A stretch of DNA of 64,000 nucleotides from Lachnospiraceae bacterium (lineage in GTDB: Bacteria; Bacillota; Clostridia; Lachnospirales; Lachnospiraceae). Where the stretch lies: contig JAJQDT010000067.1 of NCBI GenBank assembly GCA_021202075.1, positions 38,912 to 102,911 of the forward strand, given 5' to 3'. This document shows, piece by piece, positions 40,309 to 49,715 of the stretch (positions within the stretch are counted from its first letter, which is position 1; the number at the start of each line of letters is the position of its first letter). The notes beneath the pieces were generated by a model. That model had not been told where the DNA came from, ran no database searches, and worked only from the letters and a program-made list of their open reading frames with translations. The position numbers and the translations under genes are program-made.

Positions 40309-41844
40309 TTACTCTCCGCCTCTCTTCAAAACCACCAGCACCGTTTTGAAGAGTATCTTCACATCCAACATCAAGCTCCAGTTATCTATGTATTCCAGAT
40401 CCATCTTCACGACATCTTCGAAGTCGCTGATATCGTTCCGGCCGCTCACCTGCCACAACCCGGTAATCCCAGGCTTTGCACTCAGCCGTCTCTTCTGTGA
40501 AGCCTCATACTGCTCAAACTCGTCCACTGTCGGCGGTCTTGTCCCAACCAGACTCATGTCACCTTTGAGCACGTTCCAGAACTGCGGCAACTCGTCAATG
40601 CTCGTCGCGCGGATGAACTTCCCTACCTTCGTTATTCTCGGATCGTCCTTCATCTTAAACATCGGACCGCCCATCTCGTTCTGAGCCATCAGCTCTTTCT
40701 TACGCTCCTCCGCGTCCTTATACATCGAGCGGAACTTGTACATCTTAAAGATACGGCCGTTTTTCCCGACGCGGTTCTGTCCAAAGAATAAAGGTCCCGG
40801 AGATTCTATCAACAACGGAATCGCAAGGATGACAGTCGCAACGGCAGTAATCAGAAGTCCAACAATACCTCCTGCAATGTCCATGAGTCTCTTGGCCACC
40901 AGCGTCCGCCAGTCATACTGATGGTTTGAGAACGTGACAACCGGATCACCGTAGACCATGCCAATACTCTTCTGACAGCCTTCGAAATGGTTCAGCAACT
41001 CAAGGCTTACATGAACATTGACACCCATCTTCTCAAACTGCATAGCGGCCTGAAAGGTTGACTTGCCGGTATGGTATGGAACGTTGATGTACACTTCATC
41101 CACAGCGTGGCTCTGCGCGTAACTGTACATGTTATAGTAGGTAGCGACAACGGGAACCGCATCGTCTGCATCTACAGCATCGCCCTTCTCCGCTCTGCTT
41201 TTTGAGGATGCAGCTCTGTAATCCTCCAGATGGATTACTCTTCCTATCTGATCCTCATCAATCAAAGCAATCGCGCACAGCCGATAGTTCCACTCGCTGA
41301 CACATTCCCTCAGAGTCTGCTCTAGACGATCCGTCGTCGTCACCAGGAACATCTGCGGTACGTTCTTCATATTCCTGTGTACCTTCAGCAAGTAATAGCG
41401 CAGAAGCATATGCACAGCAAAGAATAGGATCAGATTCACCACAGCAATGCAGATATACGTCCCCCTTGAAGCATCCGGCATCGAACGGATACGAACAAAT
41501 ACAATCAACGCCTCCGTCAGCAGCATAATCACTCCGGACTTCAAAGATGCCCACAGCACCCTGGCATTACTGCGTCTTATAAACCCATTCTCCACATTGA
41601 ACAGCAAGATTGCCGCCAGATATAAAATCAAGATAACCGGAAGATTTTCAAACAGGAGCATCTGCACATCATAATCTTGTACAATCTGAGCAACCGTCAG
41701 ATTGTGGTAAAACGTCAGCCACAGATATCCTCCCAGCAGATAGCTGACGACGCAGATAAAAAGATCAATGAGAATCAAAAGTATTGTCTGCTTATTTTCT
41801 TTTGTCTGGTTCATTGGTACGTGGTATCTTTCTTGATTTGGCAC
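40309..41844 (-). CDS. Priming sugar-phosphate transferase (polyprenyl glycosylphosphotransferase)
   Basis: 511 residues if GTG 41844 is used; ATG 41814 is an alternative, neither with a clear ribosome site. Membrane enzyme that transfers hexose-1-P to undecaprenyl phosphate and starts each repeat unit. N-terminus: five hydrophobic helices (ILLILIDLFICVVSYLLGGY and on), then a CoA-binding-like domain, then the catalytic part with MDIAGGIVGLLITAVATVIL, IFKMYKFRSMYKDAEERKKE, SIDELPQFWNVLKGDMSLVG and TRPPTVDEFEQY. Hairpins 41880-41935 lie before it and may hold its control region. Confidence 0.94.
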   Translation of the reverse strand: MPNQERYHVPMNQTKENKQTILLILIDLFICVVSYLLGGYLWLTFYHNLTVAQIVQDYDVQMLLFENLPVILILYLAAILLFNVENGFIRRSNARVLWASLKSGVIMLLTEALIVFVRIRSMPDASRGTYICIAVVNLILFFAVHMLLRYYLLKVHRNMKNVPQMFLVTTTDRLEQTLRECVSEWNYRLCAIALIDEDQIGRVIHLEDYRAASSKSRAEKGDAVDADDAVPVVATYYNMYSYAQSHAVDEVYINVPYHTGKSTFQAAMQFEKMGVNVHVSLELLNHFEGCQKSIGMVYGDPVVTFSNHQYDWRTLVAKRLMDIAGGIVGLLITAVATVILAIPLLIESPGPLFFGQNRVGKNGRIFKMYKFRSMYKDAEERKKELMAQNEMGGPMFKMKDDPRITKVGKFIRATSIDELPQFWNVLKGDMSLVGTRPPTVDEFEQYEASQKRRLSAKPGITGLWQVSGRNDISDFEDVVKMDLEYIDNWSLMLDVKILFKTVLVVLKRGGE

Positions 41845-41982
41845 CTATGGTATGGTTGTTCCGTCTTTCGATAATGGCTTCATAGCACTGCATAGTGCTT
41901 CATGCCATTAAATTAACTGTCGCCTTCGACAGTAATATATTATTCATACCATTTCAGGTTATGTTTACTGGTTACTGTTTTG
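41845..41982. promoter_or_regulatory. Gap with two hairpins between AraC gene and priming transferase
   Basis: AGCACTGCATAGTGCT (about 41886-41901) and ACTGTCGCCTTCGACAGT (about 41917-41934) are perfect short inverted repeats. The second, followed by TAATTTAAT on the minus strand, can be a terminator for the AraC gene. The rest is likely the promoter region of the priming transferase. Confidence 0.5.
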
Positions 41983-42930
41983 CTAATCGGTGTCCGTATT
42001 CTTCTCACTTCCGCTCATCCAGTTCCGGCGGAAATTCGATGGTGAAACACCTTCCACTTTCTTAAACACACGACTAAAATAATTACTATCTCCACCATAT
42101 CCGCACTCATAAGAAATCTGTTCGACTGGAAATAATGTGAATCTGAGCAACTCTTTCGATTTTCCTATACGAACGAGCTGAATATAGGAACCTACAGAAA
42201 GACCAAATGTGGCCTTGAAAATCCGGGCTATGTAATGCTTGCTAAAATGAAAGTGGTCGGCCAAGGCTTCAAGCGTGAGCGGCTCTTGATAGTGTGTATC
42301 AATGTAGGATTTTATTTCTCCTACGTTTATGGCTGCTGTGCTTCCTGTGGATGTTGACACTGGCTTCTCATTCTCTTCGTAGATAGTCTCCGCAAAAAGC
42401 AGTCCAATCAGTTCTGATAAGATTGTATTCAGTTGAACATCTCGGATATACGATTCGCTTGAAGCTGTCTCGTATAATTTGTCGAGGAGCGAAGTGTATT
42501 CACTGCTGTCACCCGGATGAAAGACAGGCTTTCCACCCCGCTCACAGTACTTATTCCATATACTGCTCATCTGAGATGAATTGAAATGCGCCCATTTCAA
42601 AGTCCATGCTCTTTCCGATGACGACTGTGAATAACCTTTCCGGCAGTCGATAAACACAATATCGCCTTCACCCAGTTCATACCGCTCTCCATCATACTCC
42701 AACCATCCAGCCCCTTCTTTCACCACAAAGAACAGGTACGATGCCAAGTTGGTTCGGGAAGAAGTGTGCGGTTTTATTGCAGTCAGCTCCCCACACTCCT
42801 GTAAAAATAAGAGACTTGAACGGGCGAATCCCGATGGAGTTGTAATGATTCGGGAAGAACAGGAAGTTGGCCCAGAATAGAAAAGTTCGCTGTTATAAGG
42901 ACGTTCGTTATTGCTGTTGCGCTCTTCCAT
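41983..42930 (-). CDS. AraC-family transcriptional regulator
   Basis: 315 residues. N-terminal cupin sugar-sensing domain (GWLEYDGERYELGEGDIVFI, then WTLKWAHFN) and C-terminal double HTH (YQEPLTLEALADHFHFSKHY, IARIFKATFGLSVGSYIQL, then YECGYGGDSNYFSRVFKKVE). Standard length. GAGGAG site upstream of ATG 42930. Its position between the polymer assembly genes and the fucose genes suggests that it controls fucose or capsule genes in response to a sugar. Confidence 0.93.
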   Translation of the reverse strand: MEERNSNNERPYNSELFYSGPTSCSSRIITTPSGFARSSLLFLQECGELTAIKPHTSSRTNLASYLFFVVKEGAGWLEYDGERYELGEGDIVFIDCRKGYSQSSSERAWTLKWAHFNSSQMSSIWNKYCERGGKPVFHPGDSSEYTSLLDKLYETASSESYIRDVQLNTILSELIGLLFAETIYEENEKPVSTSTGSTAAINVGEIKSYIDTHYQEPLTLEALADHFHFSKHYIARIFKATFGLSVGSYIQLVRIGKSKELLRFTLFPVEQISYECGYGGDSNYFSRVFKKVEGVSPSNFRRNWMSGSEKNTDTD

Positions 42931-43165
42931 CTGTCCATGCTCCTCTTCTAGTTTTTCTACATATAATTTATGTCGCTTTTCATCATCAGAATCATCATTT
43001 TCAAAAAGCCTCCCCTAGCAAGTAGTCAGATATGTAGGCAGTCATACGTATGCAAAGAATCCGCTAAAACAAAGGGGTATCAAGGCACAAACACGACGGT
43101 CGCCACAGTCATTTGTAAAGAGGTTGGTTGGATTATTAATGGGCTATTTCCTTCTACGATTGCCC

Positions 43166-43762
43166 TTATTTCGATGGTGTCCATTCCCGTTCTCCGCCTT
43201 CTATAATGTCTATCCATTTAAGTAGCGTACTTTTTCTCAATATCATTCTTGCGGATACTTTTGTTTTATCCTTCTGGGGTATTCCATCTTCCAAAATAAG
43301 TACGCATTCTCCATCGTCATCTATCATATTCAATCTGCAATGTGCAAACGCATTCCATATGTGATAGAAAACACTCAGAAAATAATTCTTCTGACCATTA
43401 TGAAAGCAAATGCGTTCCTTATGATAATCAGATGGAAAATCGTCCAAAAGATCGGCTTTCTTTAGAACTTTCATGACTATCGGAGCAAGTCCCACCAATA
43501 AGAAATGCTTATAAACGTCGACGAAATCTGATGTGTTCTGCATCTGACCGCTCATTGCACCTGTAGCTGGGATGAAGTACTTGTCTTCCACAGTTTCAAA
43601 TCCAGGCAAAGTTCCTGCTGCATCATACACCAGCGGAAATAAATTCTGTTTACGGGCGACAGAGACTATTACATCCCAATCGGGAGCATCAAGAGTGATG
43701 TTCTCCTCTGGATGAACAGTATTCTTTAAAATTTTAAGGAAATCCAATTCAGATTTCGTCAT
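43166..43762 (-). CDS. Chimeric protein: nucleotidyltransferase-like N-terminus, HEPN-like C-terminus
   Basis: 198 residues. Residues 1-55 (SELDFLKILKNTVHPEENIT, then PDWDVIVSVARKQNLFPLVY) resemble the opening of NTP_transf_5 nucleotidyltransferases, common in capsule loci. The catalytic domain that should follow is missing. Residues 105-198 (FLSVFYHIWNAFAHCRLNMI, LILEDG, then SARMILRKSTLLKWIDII) instead resemble HEPN-type domains with a NAFAHxR motif. Weakly positioned ribosome site. Might be a deletion fusion or a genuine regulator; the domain calls are by eye. Confidence 0.5.
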   Translation of the reverse strand: MTKSELDFLKILKNTVHPEENITLDAPDWDVIVSVARKQNLFPLVYDAAGTLPGFETVEDKYFIPATGAMSGQMQNTSDFVDVYKHFLLVGLAPIVMKVLKKADLLDDFPSDYHKERICFHNGQKNYFLSVFYHIWNAFAHCRLNMIDDDGECVLILEDGIPQKDKTKVSARMILRKSTLLKWIDIIEGGEREWTPSK

Positions 43763-43808
43763 TAATCATACTCAACCTTTCCAATTGTTTATTAATATTA
43801 CATAATTA

Positions 43809-44918
43809 TTATCTTCCACCGCATACAACTCTGTAAAAGCGTGGAGTAAGTTTTTTTAACGTGTAAGCTTCTGCAATGCAAAGAACTGTTATAATTATCC
43901 ATCCTCCAAAATATGTTACTATATACGATACCGTTCCATTTCCAAAAAAGATTAAAGCTATCTTATCAAAACATACCAATTGCACATAGTGTACACAATA
44001 TATGAAAAATGAAGTTTTCGCATAGCCTGGCAATTCATGTTGTTCTATGATGCGACAGTGCCCAAGAAATATATTAATTATTACAATAACAGCAACACAG
44101 CTTATAATTCTAAAAATAAAAAGCGACCGAAAGCTTTTAGTAAAACAAAAGATTACAAAAGCAGATATAAATAACACTAGGGCGACAGTTAATTCGGCAT
44201 ATTTTCTCTTCTTAAATGCGTTGCTACCTGAAAGACAACAAATAACAGACTCGTCATAATGCAAGCCCAAAAAGCAGCCGAATAAATAAATCGGAAACCA
44301 CTGAATGAGAGAAGGACTAATCTCAAAAGCGAAAACAGCAATAGTTAAACTAATAATTATGGCTGTTCCAATGTGTTTGTTTTTCAAAAAAGCAAAGATG
44401 AGAGAGGCAAAAGCTGAGTAAATAATGAGATTTCCAACAAACCATAATGGTGTATATTCCGATAATAAGATAGCCTTTAAAATTCCAGCAACCGATAAAG
44501 CCGTAGGATCCATATTCATTCTAGAACTAATAATCGTTAAATGAGTGCAAACTGTGTAAAACAACCAAGCAGCAAAATTCCAGAATAAGTACGGTACGAC
44601 AAGTGATGCTATTCTCCTCTTTACTTTATCAAAATATATCGGTCGGAATTGTGCCATAGTTAAATAAGGGGAAATATTTCTATAAAATAAAAATCCCGAT
44701 ATTATAAAGAACGCAGGCACCGCAAAATGTGTTATATCTGTAATAATTTGTGTAAATACTAGTACCCCCCCCTGAATGCCCCAGCTATTACCCGGATTAG
44801 CATGGCGAAGAACAATACTTACAGAAAGTACAAATTGAATCAATGTAATTTTGTTCCAAAACATCCGGCTATTACCCGCCTCATTATTTGTATAAGTTGA
44901 TTGCTTTAATTCTCTCAT
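43809..44918 (-). CDS. Membrane O-acyltransferase (Acyltransferase_3) with a G8 tract
   Basis: 369 residues from ATG 44918 (GGAGGGAG site five bases upstream). About ten hydrophobic helices; the first, FWNKITLIQFVLSVSIVLRH, carries the His of the family, followed by FAVPAFFIISGFLFYRNI and KRRIASLVVPYLFW. Likely O-acetylates the repeat unit. A run of eight G (44765-44772) encodes Gln-Gly-Gly-Val near residue 50; the frame is open as sequenced, but loss or gain of one G would end translation early. Confidence 0.9.
   Translation of the reverse strand: MRELKQSTYTNNEAGNSRMFWNKITLIQFVLSVSIVLRHANPGNSWGIQGGVLVFTQIITDITHFAVPAFFIISGFLFYRNISPYLTMAQFRPIYFDKVKRRIASLVVPYLFWNFAAWLFYTVCTHLTIISSRMNMDPTALSVAGILKAILLSEYTPLWFVGNLIIYSAFASLIFAFLKNKHIGTAIIISLTIAVFAFEISPSLIQWFPIYLFGCFLGLHYDESVICCLSGSNAFKKRKYAELTVALVLFISAFVIFCFTKSFRSLFIFRIISCVAVIVIINIFLGHCRIIEQHELPGYAKTSFFIYCVHYVQLVCFDKIALIFFGNGTVSYIVTYFGGWIIITVLCIAEAYTLKKLTPRFYRVVCGGR
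44765..44772 (-). repeat. G8 homopolymer in acyltransferase gene 1
   Basis: Eight consecutive C on the plus strand, context TACCCCCCCCTG. The coding strand reads CAG GGG GGG GTA. In frame. Confidence 0.95.
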
Positions 44919-45089
44919 ATTTGCTCCCTCCATAAATGTATATAAAACAAACGCTTAGCTATATTCATTTTCGCAATTTATAAACTATATCAATATTGCA
45001 TCTAAGTAATAAATACTTAACCAATGCGCTTCTGTGAAGCGTATAATATCATATGCCCAAATCAAGGGTATTCCTCAAGAAGCTTGAAG

Positions 45090-46178
45090 CTATACTCCAA
45101 ATAAAACATGTGATAGCGGTATACATCTAGAAATAAGCCTAATCATTAACGTAAAAATAAAGAGCATTAGAAGTGCCTCTACCGTAGTTTGCAATGTAGA
45201 AAAGCTAAAGCTATGCGTAAGTGGAAGCAATAAATATAGATCAAAAAAGTTGTTAAGTATGTAAATACCTAAAGAATATCGCCCCGGTAATAGCAATACG
45301 CTGAAATTATACTCTTTAAAAATTCGGGGCGATTCGTTGCTTACTGAGTCGTATATGAGCTTTAATAGTGACACAAAAGCGATAACTCCAACCAGGCCAA
45401 TTATCCATCGGTATAAATCTAATGCTAATTGATAGGTGGGACGTCCTTCCCTAAAAAGGTACATTTTGCCAACATAAATGTAGCAACTATTGTTATAGAA
45501 TAAAAGTAAAAGAAAATGAAGCAAGCCAAAAGTAATAGCTACGAACAATTTTTTTTTCTTTTCAACTTTTTTATCCTCTATAGATTCTCTATGCTTATTC
45601 AAGAAAAAGCCAAGCCAAAAATAAGGTATGAGCCACTTAATGTACATTATGTTATGCGCATCAGTTAGAAGGTTAAGTGCAATAAAACTTATTGCAAATG
45701 TTAAAAACGTATAACATCCAGATGCCTTACGTAGCAGAACGCACAATAATGCAGTAATTGCGTAACAAGCTAAAATTGTCCATAAGAACCATAAACATCC
45801 TATAGAATTTGAGATAAAGCTTTTTATAATGTGCCAGAAGCCAGTACCCCCCCCACGCACGGGCACTTTGAGTATATAATCAACAAAGCACCATACACCC
45901 AGAGGGACAGCAATTGAGCATGTTTTTTTCAATACTATGTCTCTAAGTCTATATTTAGTATATGTGTTATAGAAAAGGAAGCCACTAATCATAACAAATA
46001 AAGGCATATGAAAACTATAAATCCACTTAAAAAGGGGATAATTCAAGAATGCACTACTGCTATACCACTCGTTACCGTTACCATACTGTATGCAGTGCCC
46101 TAAAATCATTAGAAAAACAGCGACAGTTTTTATTATATCGATAAAAGGATCTCTTTTGATCGTATTATCTGGTTGCAT
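45090..46178 (-). CDS. Second membrane acyltransferase with a G8 tract
   Basis: 362 residues, AGGAG site. First helix IDIIKTVAVFLMILGHCIQY with catalytic-type His, then IYSFHMPLFVMISGFLFYNT and about nine more helices. Probable O-acetyl or succinyl transfer to the polysaccharide. A G8 tract (45847-45854) encodes the Arg-Gly-Gly-Gly-Thr loop near residue 109 and is in frame. A nine-A run on the coding strand (45549-45557) is a second, weaker slippage candidate. Confidence 0.9.
   Translation of the reverse strand: MQPDNTIKRDPFIDIIKTVAVFLMILGHCIQYGNGNEWYSSSAFLNYPLFKWIYSFHMPLFVMISGFLFYNTYTKYRLRDIVLKKTCSIAVPLGVWCFVDYILKVPVRGGGTGFWHIIKSFISNSIGCLWFLWTILACYAITALLCVLLRKASGCYTFLTFAISFIALNLLTDAHNIMYIKWLIPYFWLGFFLNKHRESIEDKKVEKKKKLFVAITFGLLHFLLLLFYNNSCYIYVGKMYLFREGRPTYQLALDLYRWIIGLVGVIAFVSLLKLIYDSVSNESPRIFKEYNFSVLLLPGRYSLGIYILNNFFDLYLLLPLTHSFSFSTLQTTVEALLMLFIFTLMIRLISRCIPLSHVLFGV
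45847..45854 (-). repeat. G8 homopolymer in acyltransferase gene 2
   Basis: Context AGTACCCCCCCCACG on the plus strand; the coding strand reads CGT GGG GGG GGT ACT. In frame. Shares the TACCCCCCCC context with the tract in the other acyltransferase gene. Confidence 0.95.
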
Positions 46179-46209
46179 ATAAATTTTTCTCCTGTATTTA
46201 GTTAGTCTT

Positions 46210-46965
46210 TTAAAAATGAATCCGATTTAGAAGCCAATCTACCGGATACATGAATTTAAAATTATATAAACCCATTTTGCATAAAAAGTTATATAGTCCC
46301 AGTCTCCTTACAGATGGCCTTTTATACTCTTTTCCTGTTGTGCCTGAAACACCTACGATGATCGGTATACAGGAGAAGCTTTTATACTTGATATTATTTT
46401 CTTTTAAATATTTACGGATGACCCTTTCTAAATACATGTTATTGGTGTCGTCAACTTCATAATAAGCATCTTGCAGATATTTAATATAGTCTTCTGTTCT
46501 TACTTTATAGAATTTTGTATCAACTTTATCGATTCTCTCGCAATAATTCATAAACCTGTTTTCAGTTGTATTAGAAGCGACATCATATATGTTATCAACG
46601 ATGAGCTTTCCAGTTATTTTATAAAAAAATGGTCTGTGTTTAAGAAATTTACTATTATTCGGTGCATATTTGATTATTTCTCCTTCACCATAACCTTTTC
46701 CAAACTTAACTGTCTTATTTCTATCTCCCTCGAAAGTCAAATATTCAAATCGTTTTTTATTATTGAGGCTTTGGCAAAAAGCTTCAAAATCATAATCATA
46801 ACAGCTATTCTCGCAGAAAATAATTTCATCAAAAGGAGATGATGTTAGTGCCCATTTTAAAGTAGCTAAATATTGCTCAAGCCGCTCTTCTTCCTTTCTC
46901 ACTCTGACAAATGGAGTATCTGCACTAACTGAAATACAACCAGTAATTAATAATAGCATAGTCAT
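46210..46965 (-). CDS. Capsule-locus glycosyltransferase-like protein
   Basis: 251 residues; the ATG overlaps the flippase stop (ATGA). Opening MLLLITGCISVSADTPFVRV with ERLEQYLATLKWAL, then FDEIIFCENSCYDYDFEAF, KFGKGYGEGEIIKYA and FYKITGKLIVDNI is a pattern I associate with small glycosyltransferase-like proteins of capsule loci. No DxD or GT-B hallmark is obvious, and the family name is uncertain. AT-rich like its neighbours. Confidence 0.65.
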   Translation of the reverse strand: MTMLLLITGCISVSADTPFVRVRKEEERLEQYLATLKWALTSSPFDEIIFCENSCYDYDFEAFCQSLNNKKRFEYLTFEGDRNKTVKFGKGYGEGEIIKYAPNNSKFLKHRPFFYKITGKLIVDNIYDVASNTTENRFMNYCERIDKVDTKFYKVRTEDYIKYLQDAYYEVDDTNNMYLERVIRKYLKENNIKYKSFSCIPIIVGVSGTTGKEYKRPSVRRLGLYNFLCKMGLYNFKFMYPVDWLLNRIHF

Positions 46966-48410
46966 TTCCTTCCTCGTAAATAGCTTTTTACGAAATTAAA
47001 CAATTGCAGAAATGTTGAATCCTTAAGAATAAACGAAAGGCCAATGTATATCAGCACACCTGTAAGTATCTGCACAATTAAGCTGATATAAATATTCTCT
47101 ATCAGTTTTCCGATTAATAAAACAACGACCAGCATTACTATCGAATACACAAGAGGATGACAAATATCTCGAATATGATCCCTGATAGAGTAACCAACTA
47201 ATCGAGATGCGGGAATCATATTTATAATCGTGGAAATAACTGCCGTAATAACTGTACAAACTGCAACAGCTTCTACACTTATGAAGGCAGAAACCGCTAA
47301 CAAGGCAATTGCAATCGTTTTCTTCAAGACTTCGAGTTTAACACACAGGTCCGCTCTGCCTAACGCTTTCAATATTTGCCAATCAGCTGTCTGAATAGGT
47401 TGAGTAGCGTAAAATATACAAGCAAGCTGAAGAAAAATAACGCTATCACGCCATTTTTCAGTTAGCAATACAAGAATTAGATTCTCACCAACAGCTGCAA
47501 GGCCAAACATGATTGGGAAAATAATAAATGACGTCATCCTTATTGATGTTCTAGCCATTTCTTTAAGTCGATTTTTTTCATCATTAACAGACGACATGGC
47601 AGGGAAAAAGACTTTACCTATTGCAGTATCGACATTATTAATGACTAAAGCAGGAAATTGGTTTCCTTTTTGATAATAAGCCAAATCAGCGGAAGTATAT
47701 ACCTTTCCAATAACTAATGAACGCACCTCTGTAAAACCAGTATTTATTAAGCTAGAAAACATTATTTTCATTCCATAAGGAAATAGCTCTTTTGCACTCG
47801 CATACGAAAAACACGGTTTGATTTTAAGTGGCAAAATTACCCACAAAACAATTACATCAATTGCTGAATTTGTAAGATACTGTGCAACAAGTGCCCATGA
47901 TCCGGCTCCTGAGATGGCTAGCGTAACTCCAACTATGCCCGATATAAATGTTCCAATCGATGTCCCCCAAAACATTTTTTTAAATATCATGTGTTTTGAT
48001 ATATAGGCAGATTGAATGCTATTAATTGCGGCAAGGGGAATTTTCAGGGCTAAAACACGAAGCAGCCACGTCAAGTCCATTTGATAGAAGTTGCTTATGA
48101 TTGGTGCAGCTACAAACAAAATAACATACAAAATAATTGAGAGAAAAATAGAGCAGAAAAAAATCGTAGAGAAGTCTTCTTCATTACTATCTTTCTTTTG
48201 TATTAAAGACTCCCCCAGTCCATTGGCAACCAAGACATTTGCTAGTGATATGAATACCATTATCATAGAAACAGCGCCATAATCACTAGGCATCATTACT
48301 CTTGCTAATATTATTGATACAACAAATGAAACACCCTGAGCAAATATTCTCTCAGAAAAAGTCCAAAACAATCCAGTTGCAATTTTTGATTCCATCTTAT
48401 CAGTCTTCAC
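46962..48410 (-). CDS. wzx: Repeat-unit flippase (Wzx, MOP family)
   Basis: 482 residues from GTG 48410 (or ATG 48395). Fourteen-helix exporter of lipid-linked repeat units. Opening SKIATGLFWTFSERIFAQGV and SFVVSIILARVMMPSDYGAV is the polysaccharide-synthesis MOP signature; PLAAINSIQSAYISKHMIFK and YYQKGNQFPALVINNVDTAI are also typical. It overlaps the polymerase gene by 11 bases upstream and the next gene by four. Confidence 0.93.
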   Translation of the reverse strand: MKTDKMESKIATGLFWTFSERIFAQGVSFVVSIILARVMMPSDYGAVSMIMVFISLANVLVANGLGESLIQKKDSNEEDFSTIFFCSIFLSIILYVILFVAAPIISNFYQMDLTWLLRVLALKIPLAAINSIQSAYISKHMIFKKMFWGTSIGTFISGIVGVTLAISGAGSWALVAQYLTNSAIDVIVLWVILPLKIKPCFSYASAKELFPYGMKIMFSSLINTGFTEVRSLVIGKVYTSADLAYYQKGNQFPALVINNVDTAIGKVFFPAMSSVNDEKNRLKEMARTSIRMTSFIIFPIMFGLAAVGENLILVLLTEKWRDSVIFLQLACIFYATQPIQTADWQILKALGRADLCVKLEVLKKTIAIALLAVSAFISVEAVAVCTVITAVISTIINMIPASRLVGYSIRDHIRDICHPLVYSIVMLVVVLLIGKLIENIYISLIVQILTGVLIYIGLSFILKDSTFLQLFNFVKSYLRGRK

Positions 48411-49689
48411 TATTGAAATTCACCTCAACCATCTGATCTATATCTTGTTGTAACTTGAAGTCTTTATCTTTATTTAGATACCACATCACAACAATCATAT
48501 TAAAGAATAAGCAACCATAATGTGGTTCTGTATTTACTATTGTTGCCATTATTATACAGATATAAATACCATTTATAAAATTATCTTCCGAAAACTTAAA
48601 GCAACCTCGAATATAAATGCAAATGTACATAACCCCGCCTATAAGTCCGTCCATTATAAGCGCAGTAGTCCAACTACTTGTCCTTCCAAGAATCTCAACG
48701 CCAGATATAGACATTTGCTCAGATAAAAGCTGTTGTGAGACGTTTCTACCAATACCTAACGGATAGTTAAGTGCAATACGAATGTCATAGAGCATTCCAT
48801 AAAACCTACTATTAGTTGATATATTATCTGTTTCCAATAATTTACCAGTAACATTCTCTGGAAAAAGTGAAAGGAAACTATTCATAATATTAGGATTTAT
48901 AAAGGCTACCACTACACATAAAACGGACACAAGCAATAAAAACCATTGTAGTTGGTTTCCCCATTTAGAAGAGATTTCTATCTGGTTAAGCTTTGTAGTG
49001 ACCAGTAACATTATAATAACAATTAGTAATAAATATCCCGTTGTAGACTGTGTAGTCAAAATAGCTAAGGCAAATATAATCAACTTAATCCAATCCATTC
49101 TGTTACGGTTCCGTTTAACCGCCAACAGCATCATTGAAAAAATAAGGTAGCCTTGGAACATACCTGGCTCCCAAAAAAGGCCATTACTTCTTATTGATCC
49201 AGAACCAACTTCTCGGATAGAAAAAATACCAAAAAAATGATACTTCCACGAGCTACCAAGCACTGGGACTGCTAAAGATACAAGGTTGTCATAAAATACA
49301 TATCCTATGATAGAAAATATTGCCATCCATAGCATGATATTGATAAACGCCTTTATCATTAACTTATAGTCAAGTACATATGCCCATAAAATAAATGATA
49401 TCAAAATGAGTATGTCGCCAACATAGCCCATGATAGAGCCTAATTCGTTCCACCAAAGAATACGAAAAATATATGTAAAAACGGAAATTACCAGGAACGC
49501 AGAAACAAGATCTCTTCTAATCGGAATTCCGCTCACAAAAACAACATAAAATATAAGAGCAACTGTAACAACGGCATTAATTTTGGCCAAGCTGTCAGAT
49601 GCAAAGTGACCAAATAAACTTCCGCTCATTATCAGTAGGTAATATACAATAACGTAATAACTAATAGATTTTCTATCTACGGTAATCAT
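48400..49689 (-). CDS. wzy: Polysaccharide polymerase (Wzy-like)
   Basis: 429 residues with about eleven hydrophobic helices and a large external loop in the second half (FPENVTGKLLETDNISTNSR), the topology of Wzy polymerases. Motifs such as GSIRSNGLFWEPGMFQGYLI resemble the O-antigen ligase/polymerase signature. Joins repeat units outside the membrane. Lies directly upstream of the flippase. Wzy sequences vary widely, so the specific linkage cannot be read from it. Confidence 0.85.
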   Translation of the reverse strand: MITVDRKSISYYVIVYYLLIMSGSLFGHFASDSLAKINAVVTVALIFYVVFVSGIPIRRDLVSAFLVISVFTYIFRILWWNELGSIMGYVGDILILISFILWAYVLDYKLMIKAFINIMLWMAIFSIIGYVFYDNLVSLAVPVLGSSWKYHFFGIFSIREVGSGSIRSNGLFWEPGMFQGYLIFSMMLLAVKRNRNRMDWIKLIIFALAILTTQSTTGYLLLIVIIMLLVTTKLNQIEISSKWGNQLQWFLLLVSVLCVVVAFINPNIMNSFLSLFPENVTGKLLETDNISTNSRFYGMLYDIRIALNYPLGIGRNVSQQLLSEQMSISGVEILGRTSSWTTALIMDGLIGGVMYICIYIRGCFKFSEDNFINGIYICIIMATIVNTEPHYGCLFFNMIVVMWYLNKDKDFKLQQDIDQMVEVNFNSED

Positions 49690-49715
49690 TTAACTTCCAC
49701 CTATATTGTAAATTG

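Noticed and set aside
45549..45557. Nine-T run (A9 on coding strand) in acyltransferase 2 as a phase-variation site
   Set aside because: A/T runs of this length are expected in this AT-rich gene and encode a Lys stretch; much weaker evidence than the G8 runs.
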